Positions 47,001 to 57,766 of a DNA stretch of 64,000 bases are shown piece by piece. The DNA lies in the NCBI RefSeq assembly GCF_023278565.1, contig NC_064677.1, positions 806,001 through 870,000 on the forward strand. The letters run 5' to 3'. A program made the translations under genes and the position numbers. Numbering within the stretch: the first letter of the stretch is position 1; each line of letters opens with the position of its first letter. Source of the DNA: Colletotrichum lupini (lineage: Eukaryota; Ascomycota; Sordariomycetes; Glomerellales; Glomerellaceae). The notes under the pieces are model-generated. The model saw only the letters and a program-made list of their open reading frames with translations. It was not told the origin of the DNA and did no database searches.

Positions 47001-48384
47001 ACCTCGACAACTTCTATTGACCAGCACTCAGTTATTCTCACGAATTACAACAGACCTGATTCGATGGATGATGGTAAGTACTCCCCCCATGTGCCACATG
47101 ACTCTCTCGGCTCGCATAAGATACAAGACTAATTGAGGCAGAGCTTCCTTATCGGCTCTTTCGATCCAACGAGCCAAGTCAAGAGTTCAAAGCATGGGAG
47201 GCGTAAGTACCATAGACTCCATGCTAAAATTCATGGTCTTGAAACTGAACAATGAGAAGGGCTCGGGCAACATCCGCTGCACCTCCATTCTTCAAATCAT
47301 TCACGAAGGCAGACACCAAAAGTAGCTACCTCGATGGTGCGCTCTACCATAATTGCCCAGTACTCGTGGCTCACCATGAAAGACGAATGATATGGCCCGA
47401 CATCGCCGACACTGTGCCTGACATTCTCTTATCCATCGGTACGGGAATGAACGGTCTTGATAATGAGATCCAGTCTACTGCCCATAGAACGGAGATATTG
47501 AAAGGTGGCGAGACCGTGACCAAGCGCAAGAGAACCTTCTTACCTGTACAGCTAGCTCAAATTGCTGCCGATCGCTTCGATCGAATACTTTCCTGCAACG
47601 CGATATGGTCCGATTTCAAGACTGATATCCTATCGCAGAACTCACATGTGACCAGAGATAGTCACCGCAGACATATCCGTGTCAACCTTGACCTGCGGTT
47701 CAAAGTCCCCCGTCTAGATGCGGTCAACGAGTTGGACAGCCTAGAGAGAGCGACAAAACGGTACCTCAATTTGAACCGGGGCAAGATCAAGGAAATCGCA
47801 CACAGACTGGTCGCAAGCTGTTTCTTCTTTGAGAAAGATGTGGGATCAGTGAGACAAGTGAAAGAAGGTTTCGAGTGCACAGGTAAGCATACCATGGATC
47901 CTGTTTATAGAATTTTGACCTTGTGGCGTTTTGATGGCGCTCAAATGTATCATTACGAAAGACTGACATATGTACCGAAGGCCGCATCCACTGCAGATTT
48001 GCCAATTCGTCCAACGAGATGAAATATTTAGGCGAATTCCTCCGCACATGTCTGAGAGGCGACTTTGAACCATATTTTGTCGTAGAAGAGGCGGGGACGC
48101 TGCCTGACGATGCCTCGAAGATACCCATGCCGGAAGCAAACATCACTGACATGTATCTCCGAGGCACATTCAAGCTCAAGAGGATTCGTGTCGTGGTCAG
48201 CAAAGAGCTATCAACCACAAACATATTTCTTTGTTTGCGGACAGAGCTATACCCCGACTCCAGCAACGCCTTCCTCCCAATCAGTGGCTTTCCTAGAGAG
48301 ATGATGAGCGAAGACAGCCAGAGAAAGAGTGGGTTCCTTTCAGTCCGCTTGGTGTCAATGTTCACAGGCAACATGAGTGGCTAA
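44094..48384 (+). CDS. Zinc finger - P-loop GTPase - RING-like - patatin phospholipase fusion
   Basis: Nine exons: 44094-44508, 44563-45082, 45134-45822, 45885-46497, 46567-46674, 46730-47073, 47142-47202, 47260-47882, 47981-48384. They join in frame to 1258 residues. Domains: a ZZ/B-box-like zinc site (C13, C16, C26, C29, C35, C38, H45, H57); a GTPase with Walker A GQTGAGKST at 136-144, DCEG at 199-202 and NATD at 347-350, resembling GBP/dynamin-like large GTPases; a helical middle; a RING-like zinc site at 676-718 (C-x2-C-x10-C-x-H-x2-C-x2-C, then C-x2-H). A patatin-like phospholipase follows, with DGGGVRG near 745, nucleophile Ser782 in GTSTGG and catalytic Asp942 in DGA. All key motifs are intact. 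Predicted role: nucleotide-controlled lipid hydrolysis, perhaps with ubiquitin ligase activity. An immune or self/non-self role is inference from similar parts in other systems. Intron 1 is GC-AG. Confidence 0.85.
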
Positions 48385-48678
48385 ACAACTATTCAATCTA
48401 TAGCACAAACGCCTCGTTCAAACAAGCTTCTGAAGAGTGTCGCTGAGCTTCGCAAGGCGAATACCCAACGGTATAAAAGTATGAGGGAACGTACTGGCGC
48501 CGTGTCAGGGTTACATGATCATTTGCATGACTCTAGTTCCTCCTTAAGCACCAAATCGCGAGCATCAGGAGATTCGAATCGCTCAGCTCCAATGACTCCA
48601 AGCGACGTTGGCAAATGGTCGGCAGCGAAAGACGAGTTGCTGAGCCCTGAGAAGTTCATATTTGAATTGGAAGCATAG
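48385..48678 (+). other. In-frame open extension beyond the patatin gene stop
   Basis: After the TAA at 48382-48384 the same frame stays open for 97 codons to a TAG at 48678. It encodes a Lys/Arg-rich helical stretch (KLLKSVAELRKANTQRYKS) and a Ser-rich tail. It may be an ancestral C-terminus cut off by a CAA-to-TAA change, or 3' UTR that happens to be open. Confidence 0.5.
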
Positions 48679-49046
48679 CTGGTTTGCTAGGAGCTTGGTG
48701 TTTACCCAGTTGAAGGAAGTTGTCGAGTAGGGGTTGGCTTGTCCAAATTTACGAAAAATGCGCAAACAGAATAGAGGCGGAAGGGGTGTAGAGTCATAAG
48801 AAGATGGAAATAAAGAGGACCGCTCATTCATTCAGGTTTGGAGTAGCTCAGTTCTTTGATTCATCGCTGCACACGTTGTAACATATTTCAATAGTTCGTG
48901 TTATCTATATGCCACTGCTGAAGTTTTGTGGGCTTGAGTCTCGAGATCGAGCTCCCCGGGCTTGACTTTTAAACCATCTAGCCAGCAAGTGAAAGGGAGA
49001 TCATTTTTCAGATGGCGGCCTACATACAGTCCAGTATACACTTTAT
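48679..49046. other. Short intergenic region between convergent genes
   Basis: About 370 bp between the patatin/GTPase gene (+) and the DUF1275 gene (-). No gene; it holds both 3' ends. Confidence 0.5.
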
Positions 49047-49982
49047 CTACTCTTCGTCCGAAGTCGGTTCACCCGGCCAGAAGAACCACGACAAGACGAT
49101 GAGGAACTTCAAGAAAGCGGCCGTCCACAGAGCGCCAGCAATTCCCAGGGAACTGTGCGCAAACAAGCCGCCGCAAATGGCACCAACAAGAAGCAATACA
49201 GGCGCGCCAACTCTTCGGTTCCGCTCAGCATTGTGAACGCTAAAAAGCTCAGCGTCAGAGAAAAGGTCGCAGTAGATACTTGTCAATACAACGCTGGTGA
49301 GCGCGTTATACTTCAGCGCGCGGCTGGTGACAGCCTGACCGCAGCTCTGGAAGGCGATGAGGGCGATAGGCACCAGGACGTTCCAGGCGATCTCGTCCTT
49401 GCCGGCCGCAGGACCAACGGTCAGGATGACGGCGGCGGCGACGCAGAGGAGGGTCTGGGCGATGAAGGACGCGCAGAGGACCCAGCGCTTCTTGGGGGAG
49501 AAGAAGCGGTGGAATCGGCTGAAGAAGAACGAGCCTAGACAGAATGAGATGAGCGAGGTGGCGGATTTGATCCAGCGGGTGGATTCGGTGGGCGCGGCGA
49601 GGCCGAGGCCGATGTAGACTGTGTTTCCTGTTTTTTGTTCCGTGTCAGTACTGTGGAATGTGAAGCTTCGGGCCGTTATTGTGGGTAAGGAAGGCTTGGA
49701 AGGGATCTTACCTGTTTGCATAGACACAAAAGAGCCCCAGATGGAGATGGAAGAGCTGTCGAGTAGGCCGGTGATGATGTAGCATGCCAGGAGAACCAGG
49801 TCGGCCCAGTCGCGCTGCACGTCTGTGGTGAGCTTCTTTCGCAGAGACTTGGAAGCTGGTTTCCGGGCGCCGCCTCCGCCGCCAAGAAGGGGTTGCTCTT
49901 CATCGGCGTGGGCATGCGAGTCGCCGTTCACGACCGGAGCCGAGTTGGTGACGGAACCGTAGTTGCCGCTCGTCGAGCTCAT
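49047..49982 (-). CDS. DUF1275 (YoaK-type) multi-pass membrane protein
   Basis: Two exons (49712-49982, then 49047-49627) give 283 residues. A hydrophilic, Gly-rich N-terminus of about 55 residues precedes about six hydrophobic helices, beginning DLVLLACYIITGLLDSSS. The MQTGNTVYIGLG motif in the first third is the hallmark of DUF1275. The protein ends SWFFWPGEPTSDEE. Family function is unknown; it is probably a small membrane transporter. The 84-bp intron is a multiple of three without stops, so the unspliced frame stays open; splicing restores the conserved QTGNTVY. It is divergent from the next gene with a 1.7-kb shared upstream region. Confidence 0.88.
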   Translation of the reverse strand: MSSTSGNYGSVTNSAPVVNGDSHAHADEEQPLLGGGGGARKPASKSLRKKLTTDVQRDWADLVLLACYIITGLLDSSSISIWGSFVSMQTGKIPSKPSLPTITARSFTFHSTDTEQKTGNTVYIGLGLAAPTESTRWIKSATSLISFCLGSFFFSRFHRFFSPKKRWVLCASFIAQTLLCVAAAVILTVGPAAGKDEIAWNVLVPIALIAFQSCGQAVTSRALKYNALTSVVLTSIYCDLFSDAELFSVHNAERNRRVGAPVLLLVGAICGGLFAHSSLGIAGALWTAAFLKFLIVLSWFFWPGEPTSDEE

Positions 49983-51133
49983 CTTTACGGTGTTGTCGAT
50001 GCGTCGTTTCGATAGGGCGCCTCAGATCGCGACGTTGAAGGGTGGTTGAGAAGCAGTAGCTTTAGCTTCACTGAGAATGGGATGTTCCTCGAAGAGACTG
50101 GAAGCTTTGGCCAAGTGACGTTGGTTGGCGAAGAATTATGCGGATATAAATAAAACTCTCTCAAGTTGGCATGGACGTGCCGAGGATGGGGGAGAAAGAC
50201 AGCCGGTGGGTGCTGACGCGCAATGTTTGTAGTATCCGTTAGCACTTTGCAAAGACTGAAGAAAAGCCCAAAGGCCAGAAACTCGAGCACTTCGGATCTG
50301 CCGTGGTCCACCCGCGAAAAGTTTCCAGGTTTCCAGCCTGGTTTATATGGGCCAAAGGGCGGAAAGCAATGCCGAAAGAAAGCCAAGACCAAGAGCGATC
50401 TATCCCCGCTCGTAAATCTCTCGGCGGACGGTTCTCGCGGATTAGAAAGATGCCATTCGACGGACCAGGTATGATCTGTGACTTTCGGGCCTTTAGGGGG
50501 CGTGGGATTCGAGCAAAGAGAGTGAGGGGGAAACGCGAGAAGCTGGGACAAGCATGAGCAAGCCCATCAGAAATAGCCTTGAGGGACTCGAGCTAAGCTC
50601 AGTCAGAGAAAGGATATGCAGAATGTCACTGCAGTCACGCAGTGAAACCGGGGGCCTGATAACGCCTGGCCGCGGAACCAGCTTTTTCTCCAGGATCTCC
50701 GACATATGCCCCGTCCAATCGATGGTTCTGGAGTTGCATTGGGAGTAGAGCTCAAGGCCCAGGAACCTGCGTCATGGCCTGCTGCAGACATCCCGCCAAC
50801 GTCGCAGCGAACCGAACGATGGAGAAGAGCTTCAGCAGCTCACCTGAAAGGCCAATTGGGTTTCGTTGAGTGAAGAGCTTAAACGCCAGGCCACCTCAGT
50901 GCATCCAGGTTCTCATAATAGACTAATCAAGTAGTCTGTTACTCCTCCTCTTCCCCTCCCTGGTCCTGGTCTACGGCAAGCGTTCCTCTCTTCCCCTGGT
51001 ACGCCGGCTATTACTGGGGAGGCAGGTTGACTGGTTCATCCCCGCATGCGCAAGACGTGCTTTGCCCATCGCTCTACCGCGTTTCAGCCAGTGAGGGGGA
51101 GCTTTTGTTGAACATTCCATGCAAGGTGGCATG

Positions 51134-51154
51134 CAGCAGCAGCAGCAGCAGCAG
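51134..51154. repeat. (CAG)7 trinucleotide microsatellite
   Basis: Seven perfect CAG units in intergenic DNA. In one plus-strand frame it reads as poly-Gln, but that frame has no supported gene. Confidence 0.9.
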
Positions 51155-51513
51155 TGCCAGTTCTTGAAGCTGCTTGGTTTGGCAAGGTACCCTACTACCT
51201 TGCCATTGTTGCTACAGCTGCGGGGGAGCTTGAGTCTCGGGGGTGGTTCGGCATGTGCGTCGACGGATTGGTGGGTGTGTGGCAGACGTGGGATTTTGGT
51301 GTGTGGTGTGTGTCACCGTTCGGTTCAACCTGCAGACTGCAGCGATGGGCGGGTGAGGTGATGCGCCGATGACTACGACGGAGGGATGGTTCCCTTTGTA
51401 AGCTCTCCATGTTTACGTACTACGAGTTGGTTGCGACATTGGCGAGGCCGAGGAAGAGGTCAAGGCATTAGTATTGGCATGGCTAAGTCGGATGATGAGC
51501 TTTAGAAATGGGG

Positions 51514-51522
51514 TATAAAATA
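51514..51522 (+). promoter_or_regulatory. TATA box upstream of oxalate decarboxylase
   Basis: TATAAAATA lies about 210 bp upstream of the ATG at 51734 in a non-coding stretch. This is a strong match to a core TATA element, and the remaining distance fits a 5' UTR. Confidence 0.5.
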
Positions 51523-51733
51523 GCCTCTGGCTCCCAGTGTCACGAGCTGAACGTCTTGCTTCTTGAAGACTTTTATTCTTGTGTCTTATTCTTAGCCATT
51601 GAAGAAAGAGAAAAGTCAATTGTAGACCCAATTGACTCCATTCCCATTCTCTGCTGCGAGCTCCCCTCTTGGCACATCGCATACCTCCAGTCCCGTCGCA
51701 TCGATCCCCATCACCACGAAATCTTGGCCCAGC

Positions 51734-53418
51734 ATGCATCTCACCCAACCCACGGCAGCCAAGCTGTTGCTTCTCTGGGCGTCAGCCAGCGAGCTGTGCT
51801 CGGCGGCACCGCACTTTGACAGCCCCCGTGAGCGTCTCCTCCGGGGCATGGACATCCCCGCGAGCTACAAGAAGAAGAGCACCAGCAACCCGTACGTTCC
51901 GGGCTTCAGGGATCCCAATGACGGCGCCGTCGACTCGGTCGGCGACGGCCTCGACCCGCTTCCCTACCGCAATGGGCTCGGCGCCTCAGTGCTGGGGCCC
52001 TGGAACAGCGAGCGCTCGCGCCAGAACCCGGATATGGTGCGGCCGCCTTCAACGGACAAGGGAAACATGCCCAACATGCGCTGGAGTTTCGCGGATTCGC
52101 ATATTCGAATTGAGGTGAGTACTCAGTGATTCGAAGCCAATTGAGCTGTCAGAGTGGCACTCAAGCCACCACGCAAGCCCAAATCCATCCCAGACTAACA
52201 ACATTTGCCAAATAACAGGAAGGCGGATGGACCCGACAGACAACTGTCCGTGAGCTGTCCACCAGCGTCGAGCTCGCCGGTGTGAACATGCGTCTTGGGG
52301 AGGGCGTCATTCGGGAGCTTCACTGGCACAAGGAGGCCGAATGGGCGTACGTCTTGGACGGCGAAGTTCGCGTTACAGCGCTCGACTACGAGGGCGGTAA
52401 CTTTATCGACGATCTCAAGAAGGGCGGTAAGCATATGCCTCCATAACCTTTTCGATTGCTTGAAGCTGTTTATCAACATTGATCTTGCGACGATGGCAAT
52501 GAAAGCTAACAATCGATACCCAATAGACCTCTGGTACTTCCCGTCAGGCGTCCCTCACTCCCTGCAAGGACTGAGTCCCAATGGCACCGAGTTCCTCCTC
52601 ATCTTTGACGATGGCCGTTTCTCTGAGGAATCGACCTTTATCCTGTCAGACTGGCTCGCGCACACGCCCAAGTCAGTCATTGCCGAAAACTTCCACCTCG
52701 AGCCCGAAGTCTTCAAGCACCTCCCCGAAGGCGAGAAATATATCTTCCAGGGCACGCTCCCGGGCCCCATCGATGAGGAGCGGCCCAAGGGCAAGCACGC
52801 CAAGAAGTCCCGCTTCAACTTTACTCACAGGATGCTGGACCAGGAGCCCGAGCAGACGTCGGGTGGCGAGGTCCGCATCACCGACTCCAAGAACTTCCCC
52901 ATCTCTAAGACTGTAAGGAATTGAAACCTCGACACGCTTCTAAGGATGTTCGAGACTGACAATCATGTCCCTTACAGGTTGCTGCTGCCCACCTCACGAT
53001 CCAGCCTGGCGCGCTACGCGAGATGCACTGGCATCCCAATGCTGACGAGTGGTCCTTTTTCATCAAGGGTCGAGCCCGTATTACCATCTTCGCGGCTGAG
53101 GGCACTGCCCGCACTTTCGATTACGTCCCCGGCGATGTCGGTATTGTACCTAAGAACATGGGTCACTTTGTTGAGAATATCGGCGATGAGCCCATTGAGA
53201 TGCTCGAGATTTTCCGGGCTGATGAGTTCCGCGATTTCTCTCTCTTCCAGTGGATGGGTGAGACACCCAAGAAGCTGGTGATTGATCACTTGTTCAAGGA
53301 CGATAAGGAGAATGGTGAGAAGTTTTGGAACCAGGTGAAGGAGGCCGAGAAGGATCCCATCACCAAATTCCATAAGGATACGAGTTCCTCGCAGTCGGAG
53401 AGAGTGGAAGAGTTGTAA
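51734..53418 (+). CDS. Bicupin oxalate decarboxylase, secreted
   Basis: Four exons (51734-52114, 52219-52426, 52527-52912, 52978-53418) join to 471 residues. The N-terminus resembles a signal peptide (KLLLLWASASELCSA). Cupin 1 has the manganese ligands HWHKEAEW (H162, H164, E168) plus PHSLQG. Cupin 2 has HWHPNADEW (H342, H344, E349) plus GHFVENIG. The lid segment reads SEEST, close to the SENST lid that favours decarboxylation over oxidation, so the reaction is probably oxalate to formate and CO2. Such enzymes detoxify oxalate and consume protons outside the cell. The ATG at 51734 was chosen because the open frame upstream begins without ATG. A TATA box lies at 51514. Confidence 0.92.
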
Positions 53419-53638
53419 GATGGATCATGTACGCCGTGTAAAATGTTGTATAGGAGTGTAGAATTGTAACATCGTATTTCAGATCAGGTTTGATTGTCCA
53501 TTCAATCACAGCACTTCAATTGAAAAAGGTAGTACACTAAACAATAACAGTACACGACGCATCTATACATGCTTTCTGACGTAAAGCAGACCGATCGCGG
53601 CGAAGAAGTATGCCTTCTCTACGGCTCCGTAGCTCCAA

Positions 53639-54756
53639 TCACTCATTCAACTCGTGAGCAGACTTGATTGCTTTCGACTTTCCAGTGTCAATGACAACGG
53701 CCGGATCCTCAGGATCGCCATCGCGAGACACTTCGTTTCCGCGTTTCGTCGTGATAGACGTCCTAAGTATCGCGTTAGTCCTGTCTTCATTATGACAATG
53801 AGACCTCTCGATTGACTTACTTTTCGCCCTTCACGTCAAGGACCTTGCCCTCAGGCTGACCACTGCCCCAGTTCCAGCTGACGGTATCGCCCTTCTTAGG
53901 TCCTTTCTTGGCCTTACCGCCGCCATTTTCCTTGTCGTCGCCGTCGTCCTCCATCTCTTCGTCACCATCCTCATCCTTCTCCTCAGCCTCTTCTTCCTTC
54001 TCATCATCCCCATTCTTCTCATCCGACTTCTCAGTCGACTTGCCCTCGCCCTGGCGCGTCTGTCGCTTCTTGCTAGACCCGGTCTCCTCGCTAGCATTCT
54101 TGCGCTTGTCACCGGCCTTCTCCTCACTCTCGTCCTCGGCCTCTTCGTCAGCAGCCTCCTCTTCCTTGTCATCTTCGACCTCTTCTTCGTCCTTCTTGGA
54201 GCCGTTTTGCTTCTTGGACCCATTCGATTCGGCCTTCTCTTCGTCGCCGTTCTCTTCCTTCTTGGTAGACTTTCCATTTGACTTTGCTGCGCCATTCTCC
54301 TTGCCCTGGGCCTTGAGGAAGTCGTGCCCCCAGTTCTTCAGTGAAGCATACGACTTGCTCTTCTTCACTTCCTCGGGCGACTTATCGCTGTTCCCCTTGG
54401 ACTCTTGCGCCAAGTGTCGCTTACTATTGTTGCATCACTCGATTAGCTTCTCACTCATCTCATGCTTCGCCCCGTCTCTGGCGAAAGTATACTCACCAGT
54501 ACGCCACGACCTTGCGCATGTGCTCAACCTGCTCATCCGTGTACTCGTCCTCCTTCTTCTCGGGGTTCGCCTGGAGGATCTCGACAATCTTGCGCCCGCT
54601 GTCATGTCCGACCGACTCGCCCTCGCCCTCGGCGTCGTCCTTGGGCCAGCCCGCGCTGTTTGAGTCGTCCGACTTGAGCCAGGACTCGAGGTCCTCGGCC
54701 GTCATGTTGACGTACTCATTGAACTCGGAAATAACCTCTTCCTTGGCTTTAACCAT
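53639..54756 (-). CDS. DUF3140 plus C-terminal Tudor-like (DUF2945/HVA1) acidic protein
   Basis: Three exons in transcription order (54497-54756, 53821-54423, 53639-53762) join to 328 residues. Residues 1-90 match the DUF3140 pattern (EFNEYVNMTAEDLESWL, GRKIVEIL, HMRKVVAY). The middle is an extremely Lys/Glu/Asp-rich low-complexity stretch of about 150 residues with KKRQTR-type basic patches, likely disordered and nuclear. The C-terminus (KKGDTVSWNWGSGQPEGKV, then a short KRGNEVSRDGD segment after intron 2) matches the small Tudor-like domain called hypervirulence-associated protein HVA1 or DUF2945. Biochemical role is unknown; chromatin or nucleic-acid binding is an inference. Confidence 0.82.
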
Positions 54757-55688
54757 TGTTGCGGCGGTAGTGTGAAATAATGGGTGATATAGCAGTCGTG
54801 GTAGGGATGCAGCTACTGTTCAAAGTTTCGTTGTATGATAATGACCAATTTTACGTAGTAGTCACAACAGCAGGCACTCGTGAGCAAGGCGCCCCTCGCA
54901 AGGAGGACCCGAGAGCTATTTGAATCAAACTCAATTCATTACCTCACTCATCATCATCCCCGTCCTTGACCTCCACTCTCAGTCCTAAAGCTCAGGTCCA
55001 GCCTTTCCTATTTTCTTTTTCCTAGTCCTCTTCCACAATTCATGGGTGCCCACAGATGCGTTCACACAAACATAGGCCGGACGCGGCCACATTCGTCATG
55101 ATGTCTCGGGCTGAGGGTGGTGTCGTCATAGAAACCCCTTGCATAAGTGGCACAACTTACGCCGTGGGCGCGCCTGGTGGTCGCACTGGTGCAACATGGG
55201 GGAAAAGTCAATGAAGTTTATGGGGTCATGGTGTCGAAGCTACAGCTCCAAGCTCCAAAGTTTAAAGGTGAGCTGATAGCTGAGAGCTGGAGCTGGAGCT
55301 GAGCTCCGGGGGCTTGCTGTGAGATCTACGGCCATTGACCAATGACTTAGAAGCCTCGATTATGAGCTCTGACTTGTTTGTCTGCTTCAACATCGAGGTC
55401 TGAGCATATACGGTCAGTTCTCACATCTCAGTCCCCCCAGTTTATGATCCTGCTTGCGAATGTCACCGGCTGCGACACTGACATTGACAATGACACGAGA
55501 CATCCGGCATTTGCATGGAATTCTCGTCTGTTTTTGTAGAAATACCACTATTTTACCTTTGGCCCCAAAGACCGCTCTGGGACACTCGAAGACCCAAAGT
55601 CTCACCTCAATTCTTCCGTTCCAGGCCAAGCGCCAGGCACAGATTCTTCGCGATCCCCAGATGCAGCCTTTGGCGCATTCCCCATGTC
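54757..55688. other. Intergenic region
   Basis: About 930 bp between two minus-strand genes. An imperfect GAGCTGAGAGCTGGAGCTGG-like run (about 55272-55305) is a small AGCTG-rich repeat. No supported gene. Confidence 0.5.
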
Positions 55689-56625
55689 TCATGCGAACTG
55701 GCAACCGGTCTGATCCGTCTTGACAACGTCTGCGAGATTCGAGCCGAGCTGACCGGCGCGCGCGATCCAAGCCTGTCAAGAATTTATCCCGTTAGCAATT
55801 GCATGCGCTTACATTACTGGTTGCAACGCTTGCGGAAGATATTGTACCATTCCATTGCACTGTATGGGAGAGAACAGAGAGGAGAGACTTACGTCGAGGA
55901 CCGCGTCCTCCGGGTTCCGCTGGCGACTGAGCACGAACAGAGTCGTAAAGTTGCTAGCCTGCACGAGCGCAAAGTCTGGGGTGTAGTCTGTGCAAAGGGA
56001 ATCACATTGTCAGCTTGTAAGGACCTTGACAAGGTTTCGGCCCCAACGTGGAAGAGCAGCTCCGTGCCTGAGTACGCTCTCCCACAATTATAGGGGCGCA
56101 TTGCGCGTACCTTGAACAATGTAATTCGGGCCGGCGCAATCGGGCCCGGGCTGGCCGGGGAACTGAACGCGAAGGACACCCTTGGCTCCGTACGACGGAT
56201 CGGCTGGCGCGGCGGTGCCTAGGATGTTGATGGCGCGGCCCCCGGCTTCGCAGGTGTTGTTCACCTTGACGGTGCCGTTATCCTAAATAACGAATCATAG
56301 TTAGACCGTCACACATGCCCTCAAAGACAGCTACTCAAGTCGCACAGAATGGAGAAGAGTGTGTGCGCACATTGAGAGAGTACTGCGCAAAGATGCACTT
56401 GCACCCGGCAGTGAAGGGTGCAACGGTGCCGGCGACCTGGTACCAACGGCCGAGGTAGGAGTCGAGGTCGAAGGCGGCGTCCGGGGTAGGGTAGAAGCAT
56501 TTTCCGTCCCAGGTAGACTGGACGACGTTGGGGATGCTCGGGGAGGGCGAGGTCTCGTTTGTGATGGCGACGGCGGACGCGACGGCTGCCCAGGAGAGGA
56601 TCGTGGAGAGGGTGGACAATCTCAT
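55689..56625 (-). CDS. Secreted lipocalin (apolipoprotein D-like)
   Basis: Four exons in transcription order (56371-56625, 56111-56282, 55893-55987, 55689-55772) join to 201 residues. A signal peptide covers about residues 1-19 (STILSWAAVASAVA). The lipocalin GxW motif is at 59-61 (LGRWYQVAG). Further strands follow (IFAQYSLN, GTVKVNNTCEAGG, VLRVQFPG, YIVQDYTPDFALV). The C-terminal LSRQRNPEDAVLD fits the conserved Arg region of lipocalins. Six Cys suggest disulfides. It probably binds a small hydrophobic ligand outside the cell. Exon 1 uses a weaker GTGCGC donor; the frame and the lipocalin pattern support it. Confidence 0.82.
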
Positions 56626-57766
56626 CGTGATGGCTTCGTCGGGGTCAGATGTCTAATAACTAGAGACAAGTCTAATAACTATGGCCGTCGCGAAGAATGT
56701 GTGGCACTTGATATTGAGTTGCAATGATAGGGTGATGCCATCGCGAGTTCATCCCATTGTGCGGCTGCTTATACCTTTTATCCAATTCATCTTCCATCGT
56801 GGGGCCGTCGCAAGACAAGAACAAACAACAGTTTTCTCATATGGTGATGAGCGCGCCAATGCTTCGCTCGCAGAACTGAGTTGTCCGAGGTCCGAATCCC
56901 AAGCTGTTAAACCCGCCGCTTTGCCCTTGCAACTTTGTGAGTATTCGAGCTATTCAGTGGGACATTGAGAGCCCAGCAGCTTGCTCCAGCTGAGCAGCAC
57001 AGAGTGGTGACGACACTGATACCTCTTTGGGCTATGAATTCGTTCTTCGCCAAGTCGGTTAGCTGCGCGGCCCTGCAACGATGGAGTTCCTGTGGGCTCT
57101 CATAACTCTTCCTCGGCACTCCATGTTTGTTCTTGAAGAGCGTAACCAATGTCCCGTCAGTATTCGAATCAGTAACGGTTGCTGTGCCTCTTTAGTGGGC
57201 TTCAACAGCTCGGGTAGGCCGCACCGATCGTCAGGGCCTTGATAGCATGGTGCCGTTTTCTCCGCGCTATGGCACCGCCAATCGGCGATTTCAGCTATGG
57301 ATCTGAATTTGGATGGTTCGATGTTTCTTCTCGAAAGATACTGAGCTAGTTATCAATTTGTTTTCTCGATGCACCTTGAGAACCGCACGGCTGAGACCGG
57401 CTGCAGAGATTCAGGCTCTAGATAGGGACTGGTGGGAAGAGTGGTGGCCCGCAGTGGTCACTGTCGGGCCCGAACAGACAGGCCCTGTTTACATTAGTAC
57501 AAGAGTGAGTGGAACGGGTTGAACGAGCTCCTTAGCAAAGATCGTTGTTAAGAACGTCACCGATGATAAAGTTGAGTTGCAGCTATTGACCTGTCCGTTA
57601 TACAGTCTTACTTTCCCTAATCGTTACCTGAACTACTGCTTCGTCGCCATGGATTTAGTTGTGTCTTTCCCAGACCACTGGAAGTCAGTTGTAATCGTCG
57701 ACCAAGTATATATAAATGTCAAGTTGAACCAACAAACTCATATTGTACTTCAATTCCTGAACAAGG
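56626..57766. other. Intergenic region
   Basis: About 1.1 kb between two minus-strand genes. Open frames (56681-56968 +, 56907-57149 -, 57313-57522 +) are short and featureless. Confidence 0.5.

Larger units (their letters stand above)
49983..51733. other. Intergenic region with shared promoters
   Basis: About 1.75 kb between divergent genes (DUF1275 - and oxalate decarboxylase +). It contains a (CAG)7 run and a TATA box near the oxalate decarboxylase. Open frames here are short and lack recognisable motifs. Confidence 0.5.

Noticed and set aside
48385..48411. A 27-bp intron removing the stop of the patatin fusion (GT to TAG)
   Set aside because: Too short for fungal splicing; treated as a real stop with an open extension.
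53908..54663. 251-codon Ser/Leu-rich plus-strand frame
   Set aside because: It is the complement of the Lys/Glu-rich DUF3140/Tudor-like gene; the Ser-rich content is an artefact of complementing acidic and Lys codons.
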